From contig JBIJCI010000061.1 of the NCBI GenBank assembly GCA_044344715.1, forward strand, positions 1 through 8,044: DNA of 8,044 bases. Direction: 5' to 3'. Position 1 is the first letter of the stretch. Every line of letters starts with the position of its first letter. The notes beneath the pieces were generated by a model that was not told the DNA's origin, made no database searches, and saw nothing but the letters and a program-made list of their open reading frames with translations. This DNA comes from F1-60-MAGs027 sp044344715 (GTDB lineage: Bacteria; Actinomycetota; Acidimicrobiia; Acidimicrobiales; Ilumatobacteraceae). The position numbers were made by a program, and so were the translations under genes. This document shows positions 1 through 5,927 of this stretch, one piece after another.

Positions 1-2159
1 GCGAACTTCTGCGCCACGCGCATCATGCTCTCCTGGTACACCATCAGGCCGTACGTGTCGTGGAGGAGCTCCTTGGCCTCCGGGTGGAAGTACTCCGGCG
101 TCTTGCGGTTGTTCTTGTAGTCGGCGTAGTCGTAGTGCATGTTCGCGCTCATGGGCCCCGGCCGGTAGAGGGCGAGGACGGCGCTGACGTCCTCGAAGCT
201 GGTGGGCTTCATGGAGCGCAGGAGGTTCCGCATGGGCGGCGACTCCAGCTGGAACACGCCGATCGTGTCGCCGCGGCCGAGCAGCTCGAACGTGGCCGCG
301 TCGTCGAGCGGCACGCTGTCGATGTCGAACGAGGGGTCGCGGTGCCGGCGGATCATCTCCACGGTGTCGGTGATGACGTCGAGGTTGCGCAGGCCGAGGA
401 AGTCCATCTTCAGCAGGCCGAGGTCCTCGACGCCGTGCATTTCGTACTGGGTGACGGTGGGAGCCTCCTCGGGCTTCTGACCCGCCTCCACCTTGCGCTG
501 GATCGGCAGGTACTCCGTGAGCGGCTCCTTGGTGATCACGACCGCCGCGGCGTGGATGCCCACCGAACGCTTCAGTCCCTCGAGTCCGCGCGCAACGTCG
601 ACGACGCGCTTGACGTCCGGGTCACGCTCGTATTCGGTGCGCAGTTCGGCAGCGGCGCGGTAGCCGTCGACGTGCTTGTCGTCCTGTTCGAAGCAGTACC
701 GGAGCGGTGTATCACGACCCATCACCACGGGTGGCATCAACTTGGCGACGCGATCCCCCAGTGCGTACGGCTGACCGAGAACCCGGGCGGCATCACGCAC
801 GGCATTGCGGGCCTTGATCGTGCCGAAGGTGATGATCTGTGCGACGCGGTCACGGCCGTACTTCTCGGCCACGTACCGGATCATCTCGTCGCGGTACCGC
901 GAGTCGAAGTCCATGTCAATGTCGGGCATCGACACACGATCCGGGTTGAGGAAACGCTCGAACAGCAGGTCGTACTTCACGGGGTCGAGGTCAGTGATGC
1001 GCAGCGCGTACGCCACTGCACAACCCGCCGCCGAACCACGACCCGGCCCGACACGGATTCCGTGGTCCCGGGCGTGACGGATGAGGTCCCAAACGATGAG
1101 GAAGTAGGACGCAAACCCCATGTCGCAGATGATCTTCAGCTCGTATGCGATCCGCTCGACCACGTCCTTGGGGACGTTCGCACCCCACCGCTCGATCGCA
1201 CCCTCGCGCGCCAGGTGGGCGAGGTACTCGCGATCGTCCTTGAATCCCTGCGGAATCGGGAAGTCGGGCAGCACGTACTTTCCGAACTCGATCGTCGTGT
1301 TGGCGCGCTCCGCGATCCACAGCGTGTTGTCGCACGCCTCGGGAGTCTCGCGGAAGAGCTGGCGCATCTCGGCCGCCGACTTCAGGTAGTGCTCCTCGCC
1401 CTCGAAGCGGAACCTATTCTGGTCGGCAATGGTGCAACCGGTTTGAACGCACAGGAGTGCGTCGTGTGCCTCGGCATCGTGGCGGTGGACGTAGTGCGAG
1501 TCGTTGGTGGCCAGGAGCGGCGCGTCGATCTCGCGTGCGATCCTGATCAGGTCCGCCATCGTTCGACGTTGTTCCGCGAGGCCGTGGTCCTGCAGCTCGA
1601 CGAACAGGTTGTCCCGGCCGAAGATTTCCTGCAACCGGGCCGCCGTGCTCTTGGCTTCGTCGTAGCTGCCGCGCATCAACGCCTGCAGGACGTGGCCGCC
1701 GAGACAACCCGTGGTGGCAATCAGTCCCTCGTGATGACGATCGAGCAGCTCCCAGTCCATCCGCGGTTGGTAGTAGTAGCCCTCGAGGAAGGCGAGGCTG
1801 GAGAGTTTGATGAGATTGCGGTACCCGACGTTGTTCTCGCTGAGCAGCGTGAGGTGGTAGTAGAGCTTGCGGCCCGCCTCGGTATCGCCGCCCGAGTCGT
1901 CGAGCCGACCCCGTCGCTGCGGACGCTCGGTCCGTGATTCGTAGGCCATGTACGCCTCGGTACCGATGATCGGATTGATGCCCCTCGCCCGGCACGCCTC
2001 GTAGAAGTCGAGGACCCCGTACATGTTCCCGTGGTCGGTGATGCCGATGGCACCCTGACCGTCGGCGGCCGCCCGGTCGATGAGTTCATCGATACGTGCT
2101 GCACCGTCCAGCATCGAGAACTCGGTGTGTACGTGGAGGTGGGTGAACGACGACGACAT
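1..2159 (-). CDS. dnaE: DNA polymerase III alpha subunit (DnaE1 type), partial, 3' end beyond the window
   Basis: Catalytic subunit of the replicative DNA polymerase. The ATG at 2159 opens a frame that stays open for 719 complete codons to the left edge; full-length DnaE1 is roughly 1150-1200 aa, so about 60% is present. The N-terminal PHP domain (about 1-290) starts with HLHVHTEFSMLDG, and all nine metal-binding positions look intact: H9, H11, D18, H43, E68, H102, C152, D220 and H222. In the mycobacterial family an intact PHP site is the 3'-5' proofreading exonuclease, so proofreading by this domain is likely (inference). The polymerase palm carries PDIDMDFD with catalytic D415 and D417, plus D586 in LLKMDFLGL; GPGRGSAAG is at 371-379. 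The gene lies 43 nt after bpa on the same strand. No strong ribosome site is visible; a weak -10-like TACTCT lies at 2178-2173. Codon use changes sharply near 440-566 (see findings). Identity is certain; only the 3' end is unseen. Confidence 0.98.
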   Translation of the reverse strand, partial: MSSSFTHLHVHTEFSMLDGAARIDELIDRAAADGQGAIGITDHGNMYGVLDFYEACRARGINPIIGTEAYMAYESRTERPQRRGRLDDSGGDTEAGRKLYYHLTLLSENNVGYRNLIKLSSLAFLEGYYYQPRMDWELLDRHHEGLIATTGCLGGHVLQALMRGSYDEAKSTAARLQEIFGRDNLFVELQDHGLAEQRRTMADLIRIAREIDAPLLATNDSHYVHRHDAEAHDALLCVQTGCTIADQNRFRFEGEEHYLKSAAEMRQLFRETPEACDNTLWIAERANTTIEFGKYVLPDFPIPQGFKDDREYLAHLAREGAIERWGANVPKDVVERIAYELKIICDMGFASYFLIVWDLIRHARDHGIRVGPGRGSAAGCAVAYALRITDLDPVKYDLLFERFLNPDRVSMPDIDMDFDSRYRDEMIRYVAEKYGRDRVAQIITFGTIKARNAVRDAARVLGQPYALGDRVAKLMPPVVMGRDTPLRYCFEQDDKHVDGYRAAAELRTEYERDPDVKRVVDVARGLEGLKRSVGIHAAAVVITKEPLTEYLPIQRKVEAGQKPEEAPTVTQYEMHGVEDLGLLKMDFLGLRNLDVITDTVEMIRRHRDPSFDIDSVPLDDAATFELLGRGDTIGVFQLESPPMRNLLRSMKPTSFEDVSAVLALYRPGPMSANMHYDYADYKNNRKTPEYFHPEAKELLHDTYGLMVYQESMMRVAQKF

Positions 2160-2202
2160 CGGCGGACTGCCGAGAGTACCAGCGACTACGCGCGGTGGCT
2201 GG

Positions 2203-2703
2203 TCAGATGTAGGTGCCCGGACGCTCGCGCTGCGAGTTCCCGGTCGGCGGTAGCTGGCGCATTTGTTCCAACTGCTGGCGCGCGGCAAGTTGCTGGGCGA
2301 AGAGCGTGGCCTGGATGCCGTGGAAGAGACCCTCGAGCCACCCGACGAGCTGGGCCTTCGCCACCCGCAACTCGGCATCGCTCGGAATCTCGCCCTCCCT
2401 GAAGGGAAGGGTGAGCGTCTGGAGTTCCTCCCGCAGGTCCGGGGAAATCGCCTCGGCCAGTTCCACCACCGATCGTTCGTAGATCTCGGCCAAACGTTCG
2501 CGACTCGGCGCATCGAGCTGCATCTGTCGCACTTCGTCGAGGAGTCCCTTGATCATCGAACCGATGCGCATCACCTTGGCCGGCTCTTGGACCGTTTCGG
2601 TACCGTCGGAGACGGCCTCCCCGTTCGTGGTGAGTGCTCCGTTGAGGTCCCCTGGTTGGAGCCCGGTCAGTACCTCGCCGCGTTCGGCGTCCTGTTCGCT
2701 CAT
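2203..2703 (-). CDS. bpa: Bacterial proteasome activator Bpa (ATP-independent 20S proteasome ring activator)
   Basis: A 166-aa protein matching the Bpa family (Mycobacterium tuberculosis Rv3780, 174 aa). Bpa forms a dodecameric ring that docks on the 20S proteasome and opens it for unfolded proteins without ATP or pupylation. Family-diagnostic stretches are PAKVMRIGSMIKGLLDEV (41-58), DLREELQTLTLPF (89-101), PSDAELRVAKAQLVGWLEGL (107-126) and FHGIQATLFAQQLAARQQLE (127-146), which together form the four-helix core. Residues 1-40 are acidic, variable and probably disordered. The C-terminus ends GTYI, equivalent to the mycobacterial GQYL tail, in which the penultimate Tyr inserts into the proteasome alpha ring. 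The genome should therefore encode a 20S proteasome (inference). The ATG at 2703 is preceded by AGGGG two bases away; an in-frame upstream start at 2841 would overlap the phosphodiesterase and has no family support. It lies 71 nt after the phosphodiesterase and 43 nt before dnaE on the same strand. Confidence 0.93.
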   Translation of the reverse strand: MSEQDAERGEVLTGLQPGDLNGALTTNGEAVSDGTETVQEPAKVMRIGSMIKGLLDEVRQMQLDAPSRERLAEIYERSVVELAEAISPDLREELQTLTLPFREGEIPSDAELRVAKAQLVGWLEGLFHGIQATLFAQQLAARQQLEQMRQLPPTGNSQRERPGTYI

Positions 2704-2774
2704 CGCCCCTAGTTCTACCAGCGGTCCCCCGGCCCGGTAGGTGCGTACCGCGTGAAGTTCGACCAGCCGCCCGG

Positions 2775-3899
2775 CTACGTGCGCCCGACCGCGAGGAGCG
2801 GCACGTCGATCTCCGCCGGCGTGAGCGACCCGTGACGGCACTGCAGATCGAAGTAGTTCTTGTCCGCAGGGTCGTCGAAACTGACGTCGGTCCGGGCCAT
2901 CACTGCCACGTCACCGAAACGACGACGAACGACGTCACTGACCCGCGGGCCGAAGTAGCCGCCGTCGATCATCTCGTCGCGGGTCATGATCCATGCGTCC
3001 TGCGCATGGTGGGAGCGAAGTGCCCCGACAACATCGTCGACCCGGTCACCCTTCACGTGCAACCAGCGGAACCGGCCCTCCCCGGACTGGTGCGTGAGCA
3101 GTCGCGTGGCTTCAGGATGCAGCGGCATGGTCCGCTCGCCGACCATCACCTGACCGTGATCCGCCGTGACCAGCAGCACCGCACCGGGCGTCAGCACCGA
3201 CGCGAGGTCGGCCACGAGGCGGTCGGCGGTGCGCAGTTCGGAGTCGTAGTACTCACCGAATCCACGCTCGTGGGCGATCTTGTCGACGCAGTCGTAGTAG
3301 CAGTACACGAACTTCTCCCCCGCAGCGAGGAGCGCGCGTACGTCGACGACCATGCTCGACAGCGCCCGCCAGCTGAAGGCCCGCTGGTCCCGCAGGTGCG
3401 ACTCGGTGAACGCCGTGCCGTCGAACTCGGCCTTCGACAGGATCGGCACGCTGCCGCCGAGGAACGGCGGGCAGGGCTGGACGTCGCGTGGAGCAAGTCG
3501 GCGCCGGACGTCGCCGCGCTGGTCGGCCCAACGCAGCATCTGCACGATGTGTCCGGCGAAGTCGATCCGGTAGCCGATGAGCCCGTGTTCACCCGGCGTG
3601 GCCCCGGTGGTGATCGAGGTGAGAGCCGTCACCGTCGTAGTCGGCGCGATCGTGGTGATTGGTCCGCCTTGCATGGCCGCCAACGTGGGCGCAAGTGTGC
3701 GGTCGGACCGAAGCCGCTCCTGCAGTTGGTGCCAGCCGAGACCGTCGACGACGAGCAGCACCACCTGCCCCGCGCCGTTGACCACCTCCGGGAAGAAGCT
3801 CGGCAGGTTGCTGGTGCCGCCGGGACCCAGCAGGGACGGAATCAGGTTCGTCACGCAGGCGCCCTCGTAGTCGGGTTTGCGCGGCGCAGGGCTCGTCAT
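2775..3899 (-). CDS. Alkaline-phosphatase-superfamily nucleotide pyrophosphatase/phosphodiesterase
   Basis: A 374-aa metal-dependent phosphoester hydrolase of the type I phosphodiesterase/nucleotide pyrophosphatase family. The complete two-zinc site of the superfamily can be read: D52 (LLVVDGLGW), nucleophile T89 (APTTTVTALTSITTG), D206 and H210 (DKIAHERG), D247 and H248 (TADHGQ) and H356 (CRHGSLTPAEIDVPLL). TPGEHGLIGY (101-110) is the usual motif after the nucleophile. No signal peptide or membrane segment is seen, so it is probably cytoplasmic. The substrate is unknown; nucleotide or sugar-nucleotide diesters are typical for relatives. ATG 3899 has AGGAG only two bases upstream. An alternative GTG at 3854 (V16, giving VTNLIPSLLG) has GAGG eight bases upstream and could be the true start. 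It is divergent from the Rrf2 gene across 83 bp that hold an inverted repeat, and it lies upstream of bpa and dnaE, so it may be the first gene of that run. Family assignment is secure; function is not. Confidence 0.88.
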   Translation of the reverse strand: MTSPAPRKPDYEGACVTNLIPSLLGPGGTSNLPSFFPEVVNGAGQVVLLVVDGLGWHQLQERLRSDRTLAPTLAAMQGGPITTIAPTTTVTALTSITTGATPGEHGLIGYRIDFAGHIVQMLRWADQRGDVRRRLAPRDVQPCPPFLGGSVPILSKAEFDGTAFTESHLRDQRAFSWRALSSMVVDVRALLAAGEKFVYCYYDCVDKIAHERGFGEYYDSELRTADRLVADLASVLTPGAVLLVTADHGQVMVGERTMPLHPEATRLLTHQSGEGRFRWLHVKGDRVDDVVGALRSHHAQDAWIMTRDEMIDGGYFGPRVSDVVRRRFGDVAVMARTDVSFDDPADKNYFDLQCRHGSLTPAEIDVPLLAVGRT

Positions 3900-3929
3900 G
3901 GCTCCTAGTAGTCAAGCGGTACGCGCGTG

Positions 3930-3954
3930 CCACGTGGGTGATACACACACGTGG
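3930..3954. promoter_or_regulatory. Candidate operator: 11-bp inverted repeat in the divergent gap
   Basis: The arms are CCACGTGGGTG (3930-3940) and CACACACGTGG (3944-3954), separated by ATA. They are inverted copies with one mismatch (10 of 11 positions pair), and each arm contains CACGTG. Rrf2 proteins bind dyad sites as dimers, and the right arm lies exactly where the -35 element of the Rrf2 promoter would sit, so binding could block or replace polymerase contact. The site also lies 31 bp from the phosphodiesterase start and could act on both genes. That Rrf2 is the binder is inference from position. Confidence 0.45.
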
Positions 3955-3970
3955 TCGGCACGGTTCGGTT

Positions 3971-3976
3971 TACCAT
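3971..3976 (+). promoter_or_regulatory. Candidate -10 box (TACCAT) for a leaderless Rrf2-family mRNA
   Basis: TACCAT fits the actinobacterial -10 pattern TANNNT. Six bases separate it from the GTG at 3983, so transcription would begin at or within a base of the start codon, giving an mRNA with no 5' leader. Consistent with this, no ribosome-binding site precedes the GTG. The position 17 bp upstream (3948-3953) is CACGTG, which does not resemble a -35 box and belongs to the inverted repeat. Confidence 0.45.
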
Positions 3977-3982
3977 GGTTCC

Positions 3983-4453
3983 GTGCGAGTCTCGACGCGT
4001 GGCGACTACGCCTGTCGTGCCATGCTCTCGCTCGCTCTGCACGCTGATCAACCCGGTCCGATCTCGGTACGTGATATCGCCACCCGTACGGCCCTGCCGC
4101 AGCCGTATCTGGAGCAGATTCTCCTCGCGCTGAAGGGTGCCGGCCTCGTCCAATCCAAGCGCGGTGTCGGCGGCGGCTACACGCTGGCCCGCCATCCTGA
4201 CAAGATCCTGTTGTCGGAGATCCTCTCGGCCGTAGACGGTCCGATCTCGCTCGGCGACTTCGGCGAACCGCACCGCGACGGAGCCTGCGACCACGAGGGC
4301 CAGTGCGTGCTGCTCGCCATCTGGCACTCGGTCGGCGACCACATGCGCGACCATCTCTCGAAGTTCACCCTCGGCTCGGTTCTCGCCGCGGCACGGGGCG
4401 AATCTGCATGGCCCGACGAGGCGTCGGCGCGCAGGAAGCGCACGCGTCGCTAG
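3983..4453 (+). CDS. Rrf2-family transcriptional regulator
   Basis: A 156-aa winged helix-turn-helix regulator of the Rrf2/IscR/NsrR family. The opening VRVSTRGDYACRAMLSLALH is the usual family N-terminus and fixes the start at GTG 3983; a longer reading from 3938 only adds residues unlike the family. The recognition region is ISVRDIATRTALPQPYLEQI (27-46), and the wing is KRGVGGGYTLAR (59-70). IscR and NsrR bind iron-sulfur clusters with three cysteines (C-x5-C-x5-C in IscR). Here only C102 and C108 remain, aligned with the second and third; the first is lost, and C11 lies near the N-terminus. A cluster with His or acidic ligands, a thiol switch, or no cofactor are all possible. The tail (140-156) is basic, ending RRKRTRR. 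It is the only plus-strand gene, probably leaderless, divergent from the phosphodiesterase and convergent with the pseudouridine synthase. Autoregulation through the adjacent inverted repeat is likely but inferred. Confidence 0.92.
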   Translation: MRVSTRGDYACRAMLSLALHADQPGPISVRDIATRTALPQPYLEQILLALKGAGLVQSKRGVGGGYTLARHPDKILLSEILSAVDGPISLGDFGEPHRDGACDHEGQCVLLAIWHSVGDHMRDHLSKFTLGSVLAAARGESAWPDEASARRKRTRR

Positions 4454-4479
4454 TACCGAACGGCGCCGGCCGCGTGCGC
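4438..4479. terminator. Possible bidirectional terminator hairpin without a U tract
   Basis: GCGCACGCG (4438-4446) and CGCGTGCGC (4471-4479) form a perfect 9-bp all-GC stem apart from one A-T pair. The 24-nt loop contains the self-complementary CGGCGCCG (4461-4468). The structure spans the Rrf2 stop codon and ends five bases before the convergent pseudouridine synthase stop. Its position between two convergent genes suits a shared terminator, but there is no T run on either strand, and random GC-rich DNA can give such stems. Confidence 0.3.
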
Positions 4480-4483
4480 GCGA

Positions 4484-5455
4484 CTAGGCGAGGCTTGCCA
4501 CGAGCGCAACGAAGTCGTTCGGCAACGGTGCGCTGAAACTGCACCGCTCGCCGGTTGCAGGATGGTCGAACGCCAACTCGCGTGCGTGCAGCATCGGGCG
4601 CGCGGCGCGCAAACCCGGACGCACACCGCCGTAGGTGGCATCACCGACCACGGGGTGACCGATCGAGGCGAGATGCACACGAATCTGGTGCGTGCGACCG
4701 GTTTCCAGCCGACACTCGACCAACGACACTTCCTTCGGGACGTGGAATGACCGCTCGACGGCGTAGTGCGTGCGGGACGGCCGACCATCCACCACCACCG
4801 CCATACGAGTCGGGTCGCGTTGATCACGGCCGATCGGCGCATCGATCACGCCGTGGGCCGATACGGGGATGCCCCATGCCACCACCGAGTAGACGCGCGA
4901 GACGCTGCGCAGCGTCAGCTGCTCGACGAGTGATTCGTATGCGCGCTGGGTTCGAGCCACCGCAATGAGTCCGGTGGTCCCGGCATCCAGTCGGTGCACG
5001 ATTCCTGGACGCATCGGGTCCCCGACGTTCGCAATCTCGGGGAACGCCGCGAGCAGGAAGTTGACCATGGTTCCCGATTGGTTCCCCGCACCGGGGTGAA
5101 CGACGAGTCCGGCCGGTTTGTTGACGACGATGACATCTTCGTCGCAATGAACGATGTCGAGGGTGGTGGCATGGTCGGGTGCCGGCAGTGCGGGACCCGC
5201 CGCCTTCGAGATGTCGACCGTTATCAACTGCCCCTCGAGCACCTTCTCCTTGCCGGCCACCACGGTGCTTCCGTCGAGCGTCACCGCACCAGACGCAATG
5301 AGTGCTGCAGCCGCGTTACGACTGACGTCGGCGATGAGCGATACAACACGATCGATGCGCACGTCCGCGAGGGATGCGGGGATCGTCTCGGCCAGCCGGC
5401 GCACGACGCCACCCGTGTCGTCGCCCGGGATGTCAGTCACGGCTCTCGACGACAT
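4484..5455 (-). CDS. RluA/RluD-family 23S rRNA pseudouridine synthase with S4 domain
   Basis: A 323-aa enzyme that converts uridines to pseudouridine in structured RNA, most likely 23S rRNA by analogy with RluD. An N-terminal S4 RNA-binding domain (about 32-85, including DVSRNAAAALIASGAVTLDG) is followed by the catalytic domain: DEDVIVVNKPAGLVVHPGAG (105-124), HRLDAGTTGLIAVAR (154-168) with catalytic D157, and the family motifs RLETGRTHQIRVHLASIGHP (249-268) and VVGDATYGG (269-277). Length is normal for RluD (about 320 aa). The exact target uridines cannot be read from sequence. ATG 5455 overlaps the lspA 3' end by 23 nt. GTG 5440 (V6), overlapping by 8 nt, is an equally reasonable start; neither has a strong ribosome site. 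Overlap with lspA implies translational coupling in the ileS-lspA run, a neighbour pair conserved in actinobacteria. The 3' end faces the Rrf2 gene 30 nt away. Confidence 0.93.
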   Translation of the reverse strand: MSSRAVTDIPGDDTGGVVRRLAETIPASLADVRIDRVVSLIADVSRNAAAALIASGAVTLDGSTVVAGKEKVLEGQLITVDISKAAGPALPAPDHATTLDIVHCDEDVIVVNKPAGLVVHPGAGNQSGTMVNFLLAAFPEIANVGDPMRPGIVHRLDAGTTGLIAVARTQRAYESLVEQLTLRSVSRVYSVVAWGIPVSAHGVIDAPIGRDQRDPTRMAVVVDGRPSRTHYAVERSFHVPKEVSLVECRLETGRTHQIRVHLASIGHPVVGDATYGGVRPGLRAARPMLHARELAFDHPATGERCSFSAPLPNDFVALVASLA

Positions 5456-5927
5456 CCGTGCCCGTCGCCTGTCGTTGACGCAGCGAAGCGAGCATCATCA
5501 GCACCGCACCGATGGTGATTGCGGAATCGGCAACGTTGAACACGGGGAACCATTGCAGGTCGATGAAGTCGACGACGGCGCCCCGCAGCCACGCCTCACC
5601 CCGGAAGAGTCGGTCGACGAGGTTGCCGATCGCGCCTCCGACGATCGAGCTGGCGGCGACGGCAGGCAACCCCCTCGCAGAGCGGCGTATCCACAGGACG
5701 ATGACGATCACGATCAGGAACGCGACGGCACCGATGATCGGGCCCAACCCGCTACCCCGTGAAAAGGCCATGCCCCGATTGAACGCGAGGTTGAACCGCA
5801 GCGAACCGACGAGATCGATGGTCCGACCGCCGGAGAGTCGACCCAGCGCCCAGTGCTTTGTGAGTTGATCGACCGTGACGATGAATGCGACGAGCGCCCA
5901 GAGCCGTCGGTTCGTCGCGGAGGTCAT
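5433..5927 (-). CDS. lspA: Lipoprotein signal peptidase (signal peptidase II)
   Basis: A 164-aa inner-membrane aspartyl protease that cleaves the signal peptide from diacylglyceryl-modified prolipoproteins. Conserved boxes appear in order: VDQLTKHWA (19-27), FNLAFNRGMAFS (45-56), GGAIGNLVDR (97-106) and VVDFIDLQWFPVFNVADSAI (118-137). The catalytic dyad is D105 and D134, and N102 and N131 are the conserved asparagines. Hydrophobic stretches near 10-18, 62-80, 88-102 and 135-147 fit the usual four membrane segments, with a basic C-terminal tail. The start is ATG 5927, which shares ATGA with the stop of the upstream DksA/TraR-like gene. An in-frame start at 5975 would add 16 Arg-rich residues inside that gene and is unlikely. 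The 3' end overlaps the pseudouridine synthase start. No key residue is missing. Confidence 0.96.
   Translation of the reverse strand: MTSATNRRLWALVAFIVTVDQLTKHWALGRLSGGRTIDLVGSLRFNLAFNRGMAFSRGSGLGPIIGAVAFLIVIVIVLWIRRSARGLPAVAASSIVGGAIGNLVDRLFRGEAWLRGAVVDFIDLQWFPVFNVADSAITIGAVLMMLASLRQRQATGTDVVESRD

Noticed and set aside
60..1937. A 625-aa plus-strand open frame opposite dnaE.
   Set aside because: It is the antisense shadow of a GC-rich coding region. Its composition (Val, Leu, Glu, His, Arg rich) follows from dnaE codons, and no family motif is seen.
2178..2203. A 6-bp inverted repeat (ACCAGC/GCTGGT) between bpa and dnaE.
   Set aside because: The stem is short with a 14-nt loop and no T run, so it is too weak to call a terminator.
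2390..2416. An imperfect purine/pyrimidine hairpin around CCCTCCCTGAAGGGAAGGG.
   Set aside because: It lies within the conserved bpa coding sequence (LTLPFREGE) and is explained by the protein.
2704..2841. A longer N-terminus for Bpa starting at 2841.
   Set aside because: It would overlap the phosphodiesterase 3' end by 67 nt and adds 46 residues absent from the Bpa family; ATG 2703 gives the expected size.
2832..3908. A 358-aa plus-strand open frame opposite the phosphodiesterase.
   Set aside because: It mirrors a gene with a complete set of catalytic motifs; its His/Arg/Val-rich translation matches nothing I recognise.
3938..3982. An upstream GTG start for the Rrf2 protein.
   Set aside because: It would begin inside the inverted repeat, adds 15 residues unlike the family N-terminus, and has no ribosome site.
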